DNA of 64,000 nt from Burkholderia ambifaria AMMD. Lineage in GTDB: Bacteria > Pseudomonadota > Gammaproteobacteria > Burkholderiales > Burkholderiaceae. The notes beneath the pieces are model-generated. The model was not told where the DNA came from. It did not search any database and saw nothing but the letters and a program-made list of their open reading frames with translations. The stretch lies in the NCBI RefSeq assembly GCF_000203915.1, contig NC_008390.1, positions 186,001 to 250,000 of the forward strand, written 5' to 3'. This document shows positions 38,331 through 47,855 of this stretch, piece by piece (the first letter of the stretch is position 1; each line of letters starts with the position of its first letter). The position numbers and the translations under genes were made by a program.

Positions 38331-39023
38331 TTACAGCTGCTCGGCGAGGAACGTCAGCGTGCGGCCGTGCGCGAGGGCCGCCGCGCGCTGGTTGTAGGAC
38401 GCGCGGTCCGTGCAGTTGAAGCCGTGCTCGGCGCCCGGGTACACGTGGAACGACGCGTTGTCGCGGCCCGCGAACGCGCCCTTCACCTGTTCGACGGCGT
38501 CGAGCGGGATCCCGTGGTCGTTCTCCGCGTAGTGGAACAGGATCGGCTGCGTGACCTTGCCGGCGAGGTCGAGCGCATTCTGGATGCCGCCGCCGTAATA
38601 GGCGACTGCCGCATCGACCTTGCCCGTCGCGGCCGCGCGGTACGCGAGCTGGCCGCCGAAGCAGTAGCCGATTGCGGCGAGCTTGCCGGCGACTTCGGGG
38701 CGTGCGCGCAATGCGTCGGCGGCCGCGCCGATGTCCGCGACCGCGAGGCCGACGTCGGTCTTCTTCATCAGCTCGATGCCTTTGTCGCGATCGGCGCCTT
38801 CGTAGGTCAGCTCGACGCGCGGCTGCGTGCGCCAGAACACGTCCGGCGCGAGCACGACGAAGCCGTCGGCCGCGTACTGGTCGGCGACCGCGCGGATGTG
38901 CGCGTTCACGCCGAAGATCTCCTGGATGATGATGACGGCGGGGCCCTTGCCGCGCTTGGGCAGCGCGAGATAGCCGCCGAAGCTGTCGTTACCGGTCGGG
39001 ATGTCGATCCATTGGGCAGTCAC
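38331..39023 (-). CDS. dienelactone hydrolase family protein
   Basis: The 230-residue alpha/beta hydrolase has catalytic Cys in AIGYCFGGQLAYRA, Asp in HYAENDHGIP and His in PGAEHGFNC, and starts VTAQWIDIPTGNDSFGG. Dienelactone hydrolases open lactones in chlorocatechol breakdown, but lone chromosomal copies like this have broader esterase roles. GTG start at 39023 with AGGAG upstream; the longer frame upstream is not domain sequence. Confidence 0.92.
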   Translation of the reverse strand: MTAQWIDIPTGNDSFGGYLALPKRGKGPAVIIIQEIFGVNAHIRAVADQYAADGFVVLAPDVFWRTQPRVELTYEGADRDKGIELMKKTDVGLAVADIGAAADALRARPEVAGKLAAIGYCFGGQLAYRAAATGKVDAAVAYYGGGIQNALDLAGKVTQPILFHYAENDHGIPLDAVEQVKGAFAGRDNASFHVYPGAEHGFNCTDRASYNQRAAALAHGRTLTFLAEQL

Positions 39024-39304
39024 GTTTGAACTCCTGGCGAACGGGCGCGCGACAGGCGCGCCGCGGATGGAAAAAAGGGGCGGCCTAGTGTGCCACCAAT
39101 CCTGTGGTGTTGCAGCGCGCGCCGGCGCGTGCGTGCCAGTGCGTGCCGGATGCGCGCGCTGGCCGCAGCCGCGCCCGAATCCGCTTCTCGTGCAGCGATC
39201 GTTTCGATCTCGATTATTCATTTTTCGGCGCTGCGGGGCTTCGCTAGAGTCGATGTATCGGCTTTTACAAAGCGCTTTCGCGCATCGTCATCGAAGGATT
39301 CGCC

Positions 39305-40384
39305 ATGTCCGCCCGTGCATTTTCCACCCCGTTTTCCGAACGCTTCGGCCTGCGCCTGCCGCTCGTGCAGGCGCCGATGGTCGGCGCCACCACGGCCGCG
39401 ATGGTCGTGGCCGCGTCCAATGCCGGCGCGCTCGGCAGCCTAGGCGCCGGCGCGTTCGACCCGGAGCGTCTCGCGACCGAAGTCGACGCGATTCGCGCGG
39501 CGACCGCGCGGCCGTTCGCCGTGAACCTGTTCGTGTTGTCCAAGGTCGCGCCCGATGCGGCGAGCGTCGCCCGCGCGCTCGCCGCGATCGATCCGCTGAA
39601 CGCGGCACTTGGCCTGCCGCCCGGCACCGCGCCCGCGCGCTACGCCCCCGACTTCCGGGCGCAGCTCGATGCGCTCGTCGCGCTGCGGGTGCCGGTCGCG
39701 AGCTTCACGTTCGGCGTGCTCGACGCGGCCGACGTCGCGCGCCTGAAGGCGGCCGGCACCTACGTGATCGGCACCGCGACGCACGTCGCCGAAGGGCTCG
39801 CGTGGCGGGCGGCCGGTGCCGACGCGCTGTCCGCGCAGGGCGCCGAAGCCGGCGGCCATCGCGGCACCTTCATCGGCTCGGCCGACGAGGCGCTGATCGG
39901 CACGCTCGCGCTGGTGCCGCAGCTCGTCGACGCGACCGGCCTGCCCGTGCTCGCCGCGGGCGGCATCATGGACGGCCGCGGGATCGCCGCGGCGCTCGCG
40001 CTCGGCGCGCAGGCCGCGCAACTCGGCACCGCGTTCCTGACGTGCGCGGAAAGCGCGATCGCGGCGGACTGGAAGGCGCGGCTGCTCGCGAGCGCCGATA
40101 CGTCGACGCAGGTGACGCGCGCGATCACCGGGCGTCATGCGCGCGGATTGCGCAACACGCTGATGGCGCGGCTCGGCGAACGCGTGGCCGATGCCGCACC
40201 GTACCCGGTGCAGAACGCGCTGACCCAGCCGCTGCGCCAGGCCGCCGCGCGCGCGAACGACGGCGACTACCTGTCGCTGTGGGCCGGGCAGGGCGCGCCG
40301 CTCGCGCGGCGGCGCGATGCCGCGCTGACGACGTCGCAACTCGTCGACGCGCTCGACGCCGAATGGCGCGCAATCGTCGCATGA
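39305..40384 (+). CDS. nitronate monooxygenase (NPD-family flavoprotein)
   Basis: The 359-residue TIM-barrel FMN enzyme oxidises nitronates such as propionate-3-nitronate. LPLVQAPMVGATTAAMVVAA at the N-terminus, AEAGGHRGTF, LAAGGIMDGRGIAAALALGA (phosphate binding) and QLGTAFLTCAES are family motifs. It is divergent from the dienelactone hydrolase across a 281-bp gap that shows no further gene. Confidence 0.92.
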   Translation: MSARAFSTPFSERFGLRLPLVQAPMVGATTAAMVVAASNAGALGSLGAGAFDPERLATEVDAIRAATARPFAVNLFVLSKVAPDAASVARALAAIDPLNAALGLPPGTAPARYAPDFRAQLDALVALRVPVASFTFGVLDAADVARLKAAGTYVIGTATHVAEGLAWRAAGADALSAQGAEAGGHRGTFIGSADEALIGTLALVPQLVDATGLPVLAAGGIMDGRGIAAALALGAQAAQLGTAFLTCAESAIAADWKARLLASADTSTQVTRAITGRHARGLRNTLMARLGERVADAAPYPVQNALTQPLRQAAARANDGDYLSLWAGQGAPLARRRDAALTTSQLVDALDAEWRAIVA

Positions 40385-40835
40385 ACGGGCATCGACGCCC
40401 GTGTGACCGCTTCGTGTCGGCGCGTCTGTCGCATGAAGAAACGCGCGCGCTGTCACGCGCGTTTCATTCAATGATCCCGGGCACAAAATACCGAATCGAA
40501 ATGACCCGGGAATGCTTTAAATCGACCTTCCATCCGGCCATCCGTAATTAGCGGAAACCCTTATCGGGCGGGGCTTGCGGCGATATTCGAGCAGTCATTC
40601 CAAAGCACCGTATCGGTAGTGTTACCACTACCCCAAAAAAGTCCCACAAATTAATTTGATCACCTACACTTGCGCGCAAGTACGGACGGGGAGCCGCTAA
40701 AAGCGACTGTCTTCACGTGCTTGATGCCAAGTGCATGAACGATGCAACCGGCGAATCGTCCAGTGATGCAAACACAGGGATGGCAGCGGGGCACCGGGCG
40801 ATGGCGTTTTATTGGGACCGAAACTGGAGACTTAC
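40385..40835. promoter_or_regulatory. upstream region of the amino-acid binding protein gene
   Basis: A 451-bp region without a gene. A 9-bp stem at 40439-40464 near the nitronate monooxygenase end may act as its terminator, although it has no T-run. The segment from about 40560 is AT-richer and contains an inverted repeat (ACTTGCGCGCAAGT, about 40667-40680) that could be a regulator site. Confidence 0.4.
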
Positions 40836-41978
40836 ATGAATATCAAGATGCAAAAGCTGCTGCCGATCACCGCCGCGGCGATGCTGTGCGTTGCAGCTGC
40901 AAGCAACGCGGCCGCCGATCAAGTCGTCAAGATCGGCCACGTCGCGCCCTTGACGGGCGGCATTGCACACCTGGGGAAGGACAACGAAAACGGTGCACGT
41001 CTCGCAGTCGAGGAGATCAACGCCAAGGGTCTCACGGTCGGCGGCCAGAAAATCACGCTGCAACTCGATGCGCAGGATGACGCGGCCGACCCGCGCCAGG
41101 CCACGCAGGTTGCGCAGAAGCTCGTCGACGACAAGGTCGTCGCGGTGGTCGGCCACCTGAACTCGGGCACGTCGATCCCGGCCTCGAAGATCTACAGCGA
41201 TGCGGGCATCGTGCAGATCTCGCCGTCGGCGACCAACCCGGCCTACACGCAGCAAGGCTTCAAGACCACGTACCGCGTGGTGGCGACCGATGCGCAGCAG
41301 GGTCCTGCACTCGCGAACTACGCGCACTCGAAGGGCATCAAGAGCGTTGCCGTGGTCGATGATTCGACCGCCTACGGCCAGGGTCTCGCGAACGAGTTCG
41401 AGAAGAAGGCGAAGGCGCTCGGCCTGAAGGTGATGTCGCACGACGCGACCAACGACAAGGCGGTCGACTTCCGCGCGATTCTGACCAAGATCAAGGGCGA
41501 GAATCCGGACGCGATCATGTACGGCGGCATGGACGCCACCGGCGGCCCGTTCGCGAAACAGGCGAAGCAGCTCGGCCTGCGCGCGAAGATCCTCGCAGGC
41601 GACGGCGTGTGCACGGAGAAGCTCGCCGACCTGGCCGGCGACGCGACCGACAACGTCGTGTGCTCGGAAGCCGGTGCATCGCTCGAGAAGATGCCGGGCG
41701 GCGGCGCGTTCAAGGCGAAGTACGAGAAGCGTTTCGGCCAGCCGATCCAGATCTACGCACCGTTCACGTATGACGCCGTGTACATCATCGCCGACGCGAT
41801 GAAGCGCGCGAACTCGACGGACACGGCGAAGATCCTCGCGGCCATGCCGGCGACGAACTACACGGGCGTGATCGGCACGACGACCTTCGATTCGAAGGGC
41901 GACCTGCGGCACGGCGTGATCTCGCTGTACAACTACAAGAGCGGCAAGAAGACGCTGCTCGACGAAGTGAAGATGTAA
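40836..41978 (+). CDS. branched-chain amino acid ABC transporter substrate-binding protein (LivJ-like)
   Basis: The 380-residue periplasmic binding protein has a signal peptide (MNIKMQKLLPITAAAMLCVA, cleaved about ASNAAA-DQ). The mature start VVKIGHVAPLTGGIAHLGKD is the Peripla_BP_6 signature. It captures leucine, isoleucine, valine or related amino acids. No permease or ATPase genes lie next to it, so it must work with a transporter encoded elsewhere. GGAGA ribosome site. Confidence 0.95.
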   Translation: MNIKMQKLLPITAAAMLCVAAASNAAADQVVKIGHVAPLTGGIAHLGKDNENGARLAVEEINAKGLTVGGQKITLQLDAQDDAADPRQATQVAQKLVDDKVVAVVGHLNSGTSIPASKIYSDAGIVQISPSATNPAYTQQGFKTTYRVVATDAQQGPALANYAHSKGIKSVAVVDDSTAYGQGLANEFEKKAKALGLKVMSHDATNDKAVDFRAILTKIKGENPDAIMYGGMDATGGPFAKQAKQLGLRAKILAGDGVCTEKLADLAGDATDNVVCSEAGASLEKMPGGGAFKAKYEKRFGQPIQIYAPFTYDAVYIIADAMKRANSTDTAKILAAMPATNYTGVIGTTTFDSKGDLRHGVISLYNYKSGKKTLLDEVKM

Positions 41979-42005
41979 GCTGACAAGCGGTCGACAGAAG
42001 GGGTG

Positions 42006-42043
42006 AAAGCGCGCCCGCGGCAACGCGGGCGCGCTTTCTTTTT
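42006..42043 (+). terminator. Rho-independent terminator of the LivJ-like gene
   Basis: A 14-bp perfect stem with a GCAA loop (42006-42037) is followed by CTTTTT, 27 bp after the stop. Confidence 0.95.
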
Positions 42044-42098
42044 GGCGGGCTCGCGGCGGGTGGTGTGGCCCGTGCCCCGTACCCCGTGCTCCGTGCGC

Positions 42099-43313
42099 TC
42101 AGATTTTCAGATGCGCGAGCACCTTCGGCGCGATCACCGCGACGAGCGCCGCGCACAGCGCGACGACCGCCAGGCCGACCGTCAGGTTCGCGGTTTGCGC
42201 GACCGCGCCGATCACGACCGGACCGAACAGCAGTCCGAAGTACGCGAGTCCGGCCACGTGCGCGAGACCTTCGGCCGCATGGATGCCTTTCACGCGCGCG
42301 GCGGCGGCGAACAGCACGGGCATCATGTTCGCGAGGCCGAGGCCCATCAGCGTGAAACCCGTCAGCACGGCGATCGGGTTCGGCAGCAGCAGCGCGCCGA
42401 TCATCCCGGCGCACGCGAGCGACGCGCTCGCGAATACGAGCTGCGGCGCGCCGAACCGCGCGCGCACCGCGTCGCCCGCGAAACGCGCGATCGCCATCCC
42501 GCCGGAGAACGCCGCATACGCGGCGCTTGCGAGCGCGGGGCTCGCCGCGACGACGTCGCGCATGTACACCGTCGCCCAGTCGTACATCGCGCCTTCGGCG
42601 ATCAGCGCAAGCAACGCGATGCCGCCGAGCATCCACAGCGCGGCCGAGCGCCAGCGGTTGCCGCCGCCGTGCGCGTGCTCGTGATGCGGGACGTGCGGGA
42701 GCACGGCCGGGATCGCGGCCAGCAGCACCGCCGCGTTGATGGCCGCCGCGAGCGCGAGATGCACGGCCGGCGCCATGCCGGCCGACAGCAGCGCGCCGCC
42801 GGCTGCCGCCCCCGACATCCCGCCGATGCTGAACATCCCGTGCAGCGACGACATGATCGGCTTGCCGAGCGCGATCTCGACCGCGCTCGCCTCGGCGTTC
42901 ATCGCGACGTCGAGCGTCGCCATCGAGAAGCCGAACAGCGCGAGCACGACGAGCAGCATCCAGTAGTCGGGCACGACGAGGATCAGCGCCGCGCACGCGG
43001 ACATCACGAGGCCGCCGACGAGGCACGCGGTGCGCGAGCCGACCCGCGCGATCCAGCGCGCGATCGTCAGCATCGCGGCGATCGAGCCGCCCGCGACCGC
43101 GAACAGCGCGATCGACAGCAGGCCGGGGCTCAGCGCGAACTTGTCGCGTACGGTCGGCACGTGCACGCCCCACGACGCGTACATCATGCCGGCGACGAAG
43201 AACAGCGCCATCGTGGCCGTGCGGGCGCGCTGGCGGACCGGCAAGGCCAGCGTGCGATGCGCGTCGGGCGGCGCGGCGAAGTCGGACGACGATCGGGAGG
43301 AGGACTCGGACAT
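42099..43313 (-). CDS. MFS transporter
   Basis: The 404-residue protein has about 12 membrane helices and resembles the YbjJ-like group: ATMALFFVAGMMYASWGVHV in helix 1, GLLSIALFAVAGGSIAAM, and a His-rich cytoplasmic loop (HVPHHEHAHGGG) between helices 6 and 7. The substrate is unknown. ATG 43313 is used; an in-frame GTG 8 codons earlier is the alternative. The minisatellite lies just upstream of this start. Confidence 0.88.
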   Translation of the reverse strand: MSESSSRSSSDFAAPPDAHRTLALPVRQRARTATMALFFVAGMMYASWGVHVPTVRDKFALSPGLLSIALFAVAGGSIAAMLTIARWIARVGSRTACLVGGLVMSACAALILVVPDYWMLLVVLALFGFSMATLDVAMNAEASAVEIALGKPIMSSLHGMFSIGGMSGAAAGGALLSAGMAPAVHLALAAAINAAVLLAAIPAVLPHVPHHEHAHGGGNRWRSAALWMLGGIALLALIAEGAMYDWATVYMRDVVAASPALASAAYAAFSGGMAIARFAGDAVRARFGAPQLVFASASLACAGMIGALLLPNPIAVLTGFTLMGLGLANMMPVLFAAAARVKGIHAAEGLAHVAGLAYFGLLFGPVVIGAVAQTANLTVGLAVVALCAALVAVIAPKVLAHLKI

Positions 43314-43438
43314 GGAACTCGCTTGAATGGACGACACGCGGGCGCGTCGCGCCCATCGGATTCGTCCGATTCTATCGAATCGCTTACGGTTTTGCCGGCG
43401 TGTTGGCCATTCGGCCGATCTCGGTTTCCGCCTGCGCG

Positions 43439-43771
43439 ACCTGCGGCACCTGCGGCACCTGCGCCACCCACGCCACCCACGCCACCCACGCCACCCACGC
43501 CACCCACGCCACCCACGCCACCCACGCCACCTGCGCCACCTGCGCCACCTGCGCCACCTGCGCCACCTGCGCCACCTGCGCCACCTGCGCCACCTGCGCC
43601 ACCTGCGCGACCTGCGCGACCTGCGCGACCTGCGGCACCTGCGCGACCTGAGCGACCTGAGCGACCTGAGCGACCTGAGCGACCTGAGCGACCTGAGCGA
43701 CCTGAGCGACCTGAGCGACCTGCGCGACCCACGCCACCCACGCCACCCACGCCACCCACGCCACCCACGCC
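43439..43771. repeat. minisatellite of 37 tandem 9-bp units
   Basis: Thirty-seven uninterrupted units of 9 bp belong to five variants: ACCTGCGGC (3), ACCTGCGCC (9), ACCTGCGCG (5), ACCTGAGCG (8) and ACCCACGCC (12, split 7+5 at the two ends). Variants are grouped in blocks, a sign of expansion by slippage or unequal crossing-over. The length is a multiple of three and has no stop in any frame, so apparent proteins across it are by-products. Confidence 0.97.
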
Positions 43772-43913
43772 ACCCGCATCAGCCATCCGGCCGATGCCCG
43801 GCCGGCCGCCGCCACGGGTAACATCGATGCGCAGGCGGCGTGCGCCGAAGCTTGCCCGTGCTGCGCGCCTTCGCCATCCTTGCCGCCCAGTCCTTCCGAC
43901 CGCAGGAGTCACC

Positions 43914-44573
43914 GTGAACATCGATCCCGCCCTTGCCCTGCACCTGCTGCACCGCTGCGCGCTCGGCACGCTCGCGACCCACGCGCGCGACCCGCAAGGT
44001 TTTCCGTATCCGACGGTCGTGCCGTTTGCCCCGGATGCGAATCATCGGCCCGTGATCCTGGTGAGCGGCCTCGCCGAGCACACGCGCAACCTCGCCGCCG
44101 ATCCGCGCGCGGGCTTTCTCGTCGTCGACGCGCCGGACGGCGACGTGCTGAACGCCGAGCGCGCGACGCTGCTCGGCCGCTTCGCGCCGCTCGGCGACGA
44201 TCCGCATGTCGCCGCGCGCTACACGCGCTACGAGCCCGACGCCGCGCGCTATCTCGCGCTCGGCGATTTCGCGTTCTGGGCGCTCGACATCGAGCGGCTG
44301 CGCTATATCGGCGGGTTCGGCCGGATGGGATGGGTGGACGGCACGAGCCTCGACGCACTGCCGCCGCTCGCGTTCGACGACGAGCGGGCGTTGTGGGACG
44401 CGTACGAATCGAGCAGCGCGCGCCGCGACGGGCTCGACCTGCTCGGCGTCGACCGCCACGGCGCCGACTGGCGCTGCGACGGCCGCCGCGTGCGCACGCC
44501 GTTCGATCCGCTGCCCGACGACGCCGGTGCGCTGCGCGAGCGGTTAATCGCATGCGCGGCGGATGTGACGTGA
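43914..44573 (+). CDS. pyridoxamine 5'-phosphate oxidase-fold protein (HugZ-like)
   Basis: The 219-residue split-barrel protein contains LHRCALGTLATHARDPQGFP, VILVSGLAEHTRNLAADPRA and GDFAFWALDIERLRYIGGFG. This arrangement, with a C-terminal DUF2470-like half, matches HugZ/heme-utilisation and related proteins that bind heme or flavin. Actual activity is unknown. GTG start with AGGAG 6 bases upstream, right after the minisatellite region. Confidence 0.85.
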   Translation: MNIDPALALHLLHRCALGTLATHARDPQGFPYPTVVPFAPDANHRPVILVSGLAEHTRNLAADPRAGFLVVDAPDGDVLNAERATLLGRFAPLGDDPHVAARYTRYEPDAARYLALGDFAFWALDIERLRYIGGFGRMGWVDGTSLDALPPLAFDDERALWDAYESSSARRDGLDLLGVDRHGADWRCDGRRVRTPFDPLPDDAGALRERLIACAADVT

Positions 44574-44928
44574 CGCCGCGCATGCCGATTTGTCTGTATG
44601 GCGAACAACGCCATACGATTTACACAAACCTGTCGTGGGATGAAAGGTTTGATTTTCCAGAATGCAGGGTAATTGCGTATGTTGATAGCCCTATTACCGG
44701 AATCGGTAATGTCCTAATCTCTATGCAAGCGCATGAAAATTTGAGAAAAGGCCGTTGCCGGTCAAAATGACATGCGTGAATTACAATTGGTCTCGGGATT
44801 TCCATGAATCCCGCTTCTATCAAATCTTTTTTGTGCTAATCTCTGCCTTCGAAAATCCGAGGCACAAATATTCCATGAATGGTGAGCTGGCTGAGACCGG
44901 CGCCATTGATCATATAGAAAGGGAAACT
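44574..44928. promoter_or_regulatory. AT-rich leader of H-NS paralog 2
   Basis: This 355-bp non-coding stretch is far richer in A/T than its surroundings. It contains a perfect 7-bp inverted repeat with a GAAT loop (44693-44710). It probably holds the promoter and may be bound by H-NS itself; exact -35/-10 boxes are uncertain. Confidence 0.5.
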
Positions 44929-45222
44929 ATGTCTTCTTACAAGGACCTGCTGGCCCAGCGGGAAAAGCTGGAGAAGCAAATCGAAGAAGCGAAGTCGCGC
45001 GAATACGCCGAAGTGCTGAATGACGTGAAGCAGAAAATTGCCGACTACGGCTTTTCGCTCGCCGAACTCGGCCTCAACCGCGCGAAGGCAGGCAAGGTGG
45101 GTCGCCCGCGCGCAGGCGTGGCCGCCAAGTACCGCGATCCGGAAACGGGCGCGACGTGGTCGGGCCGCGGCAAGCCGCCGCGCTGGATCGCCGGCAAGAA
45201 CCGCGAACAGTTCACGATTTAA
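44929..45222 (+). CDS. H-NS histone-family nucleoid protein (paralog 2)
   Basis: The 97-residue protein has the N-terminal coiled coil MSSYKDLLAQREKLEKQIEE and the DNA-binding core YRDPETGATWSGRGKPPRWI. It is close to paralog 1 at 8621-8917; the difference lies mainly in the dimerisation half and linker. ATG 44929 with AAAGGGA upstream. It is expected to bind AT-rich DNA, including horizontally acquired segments such as the island at 53 kb. Confidence 0.94.
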   Translation: MSSYKDLLAQREKLEKQIEEAKSREYAEVLNDVKQKIADYGFSLAELGLNRAKAGKVGRPRAGVAAKYRDPETGATWSGRGKPPRWIAGKNREQFTI

Positions 45223-45245
45223 ACATCTGTTTAAGTCGTCGCCTC

Positions 45246-45283
45246 AAAAAGAGCCGCGTGTCCGTCGAGGAGCGCGGCTTTTT
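45246..45283 (+). terminator. Rho-independent terminator of H-NS paralog 2
   Basis: A 7-bp GC stem (45252-45258 with 45273-45279) is flanked by AAAAA and TTTTT, about 25 bp after the stop. Confidence 0.85.
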
Positions 45284-45460
45284 GCATTGTGGCATCCGAG
45301 TGGTTGCGCGATTGTCATGAAAATGTCAGAAAGCGTGCGTGAATGAAAATGCGACCCGTTCGCATAAGCGGTTGATTTAAATGGGAAATTTCGTGTTACT
45401 CGAATGCCGCGCGGGCGCCGTTTGATAGAATTCAGTATCCCAACCGATATCTCGTATTTC

Positions 45461-46618
45461 ATGTCCACGTTTTCTGGCGACGCGCAAAGCGCGGATAAGC
45501 ACACGGTGGCGCGCAAGAGCACCCTCGTCAGTATCGTGCTGAATGTGGTGCTTGCGACGTTTCAGATCGCCGTGGGTGTGGTTGCGCATTCGCAGGCATT
45601 GATTGCCGATGGCGTCCATTCGATTTCCGATTTGATCTCGGATTTTGTCGTACTGGTTGCGAATCGCCATAGTGGTGCATCGCCGGATGCCGATCACAAT
45701 TACGGACACAGCCGCTACGAGACGGTCGCATCGCTGTTCCTCGGCGCGATCCTGATCGCGGTCGGTATCGGCATGCTCTGGCGCGCAGGCAACCGTCTCG
45801 TGAACCTAGAGAACATCCCGGCCGTCCATTTCTCCGCACTGATCGTCGCGCTGACCGTGCTCGTGTCGAAAGAGGCGCTATTCCGCTACATGCTGCGCGA
45901 GGCGCGGCGCGTGCGATCGGCGATGCTCGTCGCGAATGCGTGGCATGCGCGCTCGGACGCCGCATCGTCGCTCGTCGTGGCGATCGGCATCGTCGGCAGC
46001 CTCGCCGGTGTGCGGCTGCTCGACCCGATCGCCGCCGCGATCGTCGGCTTCATGGTCGCGCGCATGGGCTGGACGTTCGGCTATGACGCGTTGCAGGACC
46101 TGTCGGATCGCGCGCTCGACACGTCCGCGTCGGCCGAGATCCGCGCGCTGCTCGTGGCCACGCCGGGCGTGCGCGACGTGCACGAGCTGCGCACGCGCAA
46201 GATGGGCGATGCGGCGCTCGTCGACGCGCACATCCTCGTCGATCCGATGATCTCCGTATCCGAAGGGCACTACATCGCGGAAACCGCGCGTGCGCGCGTG
46301 CTGCGCGACCCGCGTGTGCTCGACGCGCTGATCCACGTCGATCCCGAGAACGACGTAGCGCGCCGTCCGGCGCTCGCGCTGCCGCCGCGCGCCGAGATCG
46401 CGACGCGGCTCGAGGCCGCGCTCGCGCAGCGCGGGCTGCATCCGGCCGCGATCAACCTGCACTATCTGAGTACGGGGCTCGAGATCGACGTGACGCTGGA
46501 CGCCGGCGCGGGCGACACCGACGCGGCGCTGGCTGGCCGGCTCGATGTCGACACGCTCAAGCGCCAGTTCGGCGCGCGCCGGATCGGATTCACCCGCGGG
46601 CTGCCCGCGCAGCCGTGA
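45461..46618 (+). CDS. cation diffusion facilitator (CDF) metal exporter
   Basis: The 385-residue protein has six membrane helices and metal-site motifs HSISDLISD (HxxxD) and HNYGHSRYE, then a C-terminal cytoplasmic domain (GVRDVHELRTRKMGDAALVD) twice the usual length. It exports Zn2+, Fe2+ or similar by proton exchange; the metal is not predictable. ATG 45461 fits the family; an upstream ATG at 45404 would add 19 atypical residues. Confidence 0.93.
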   Translation: MSTFSGDAQSADKHTVARKSTLVSIVLNVVLATFQIAVGVVAHSQALIADGVHSISDLISDFVVLVANRHSGASPDADHNYGHSRYETVASLFLGAILIAVGIGMLWRAGNRLVNLENIPAVHFSALIVALTVLVSKEALFRYMLREARRVRSAMLVANAWHARSDAASSLVVAIGIVGSLAGVRLLDPIAAAIVGFMVARMGWTFGYDALQDLSDRALDTSASAEIRALLVATPGVRDVHELRTRKMGDAALVDAHILVDPMISVSEGHYIAETARARVLRDPRVLDALIHVDPENDVARRPALALPPRAEIATRLEAALAQRGLHPAAINLHYLSTGLEIDVTLDAGAGDTDAALAGRLDVDTLKRQFGARRIGFTRGLPAQP

Positions 46619-46645
46619 GCGGCGCAGGCGGCCGCGGGCCGCGCG

Positions 46646-47116
46646 TTACAGCGGCAACTGCGTGTCGAACTTGATTTCGCGCAGCACGACGCTCGTGCGC
46701 ACCTGCGACACCGCCGGGATCTTGAAGATCCGTTCGTGCAGGAAGACGTCGTAGGCCTTGATGTCGGGCGCGACGATCTTGAGGATGTAATCGGCTTCGC
46801 CCGTCGTGCTGTAGCACTCCGTCACTTCCGGGCAGGTCGCGATTTCGCGCTCGAACTGCTCGACGCCGCCTTCGTTGTGGCGGGTCAGGTGCACGTGCGC
46901 GAGCGCGCACACGTGCAGGCCGAGCTTCTCGCGATCGAGCAGCGCGGTGTAGCGCTGGATCACGCCGGACTGTTCCATGTCCTTGATGCGGCGCCAGCAC
47001 GGCGTGCTCGACAGGCCGACCTGGTCGGAGATTTCCTGTACGGAACGGCGCGCGTCGAGCTGCAACAGGCGAAGGATTTTTTGCGAAAAGGAATCGAGCG
47101 TCACCTGCGCCTCCAT
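46646..47116 (-). CDS. Lrp/AsnC family transcriptional regulator
   Basis: The 156-residue regulator has an N-terminal winged HTH (FSQKILRLLQLDARRSVQEI, then VGLSSTPCWRRIKDMEQSGV) and the C-terminal RAM domain with CPEVTECYSTTGEADYILKI, where effector amino acids bind. Length and spacing are typical. Targets are unknown. It is convergent with the CDF transporter. Confidence 0.95.
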   Translation of the reverse strand: MEAQVTLDSFSQKILRLLQLDARRSVQEISDQVGLSSTPCWRRIKDMEQSGVIQRYTALLDREKLGLHVCALAHVHLTRHNEGGVEQFEREIATCPEVTECYSTTGEADYILKIVAPDIKAYDVFLHERIFKIPAVSQVRTSVVLREIKFDTQLPL

Positions 47117-47195
47117 GCGGCAGCTACAACATGCTCAATGTTAGAGGGCCGGGAAAGGAAAGGCAATCTGGCGGCGTGCCGGTGAGCGGGATTCT

Positions 47196-47855
47196 CTAAT
47201 TTGCGCGCGGATCCGTGGGGTTTTGTCCCGCCCCCGCCTGTTCCGACCGGTCGGTATCGGATACCGCGAGGCCCGCGAGCGCCGCCTGCTGACGGCGCAG
47301 GTCGGCGAGCATGTTGCAGAACAGCGTGCCTTGCTCGATCGCGTCGTCGAGCGCGACGTGCGTGTGCGGATGATCGTCGAACCAGTGCTTCGGAAAGCGC
47401 GGCTTGATCGCCTTGCGGTACGGCAGGCCCGTCATCGCGAACGCGAGCGTCTTGATGTCGAGCGCCGACCACGAGAACGGGCAGCGCCCGGTGAAGCGCA
47501 TCATGTACCAGAACATGAACGTGAAATCGAAGCCGGCCGGCATCGCGACGAACACCGGCTTGCCCGGCAGCGCCTCGACCCACTCGACGTACGCGACGAG
47601 CGCGGCCTCGGGTGCCTGCAGATCGCGCCGGCACGCGGCCCACGCTTGCGGTTCGGTCTTCCACCACGCTTCCTGCACCGGATGGGCGTGGGCGCCGGGC
47701 AGCGTCTCGAGGTTCGCGGAGAACGTTGCGATCAGCTGCTTGTCCTCGGTATAGGCGGCCGATGCGAAGCTCAGCATCGAGTGCGGGCCGGGAATCGGGC
47801 CGTCGGCTTCGACGTCGGTGCTGACGTAGATTTCGGGAATGGCGGTCTGGTTCAT
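47196..47855 (-). CDS. DEDD-type 3'-5' exonuclease
   Basis: The 219-residue protein begins with [20 protein letters not shown], the Asp-x-Glu metal motif of RNase T/DnaQ-type exonucleases. Later Asp residues lie in [11 protein letters not shown] and [11 protein letters not shown], the third and fourth acidic sites. Whether it acts on RNA or DNA is unclear. The start overlaps the stop of the metallo-beta-lactamase gene (ATGA), so the two are coupled. Confidence 0.88.
   Translation of the reverse strand: MNQTAIPEIYVSTDVEADGPIPGPHSMLSFASAAYTEDKQLIATFSANLETLPGAHAHPVQEAWWKTEPQAWAACRRDLQAPEAALVAYVEWVEALPGKPVFVAMPAGFDFTFMFWYMMRFTGRCPFSWSALDIKTLAFAMTGLPYRKAIKPRFPKHWFDDHPHTHVALDDAIEQGTLFCNMLADLRRQQAALAGLAVSDTDRSEQAGAGQNPTDPRAN

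Noticed and set aside
43400..43824. CRISPR array or collagen-like protein at the repeats
   Set aside because: Units are 9 bp, contiguous, without spacers; no ribosome site, and no frame is favoured over another.
42003..44573. 856-residue plus-strand frame crossing the minisatellite into the HugZ-like gene
   Set aside because: The first part is antisense to the MFS gene and the middle is repeat translation (PPT/PPA); only the part from 43914 is a protein family member.
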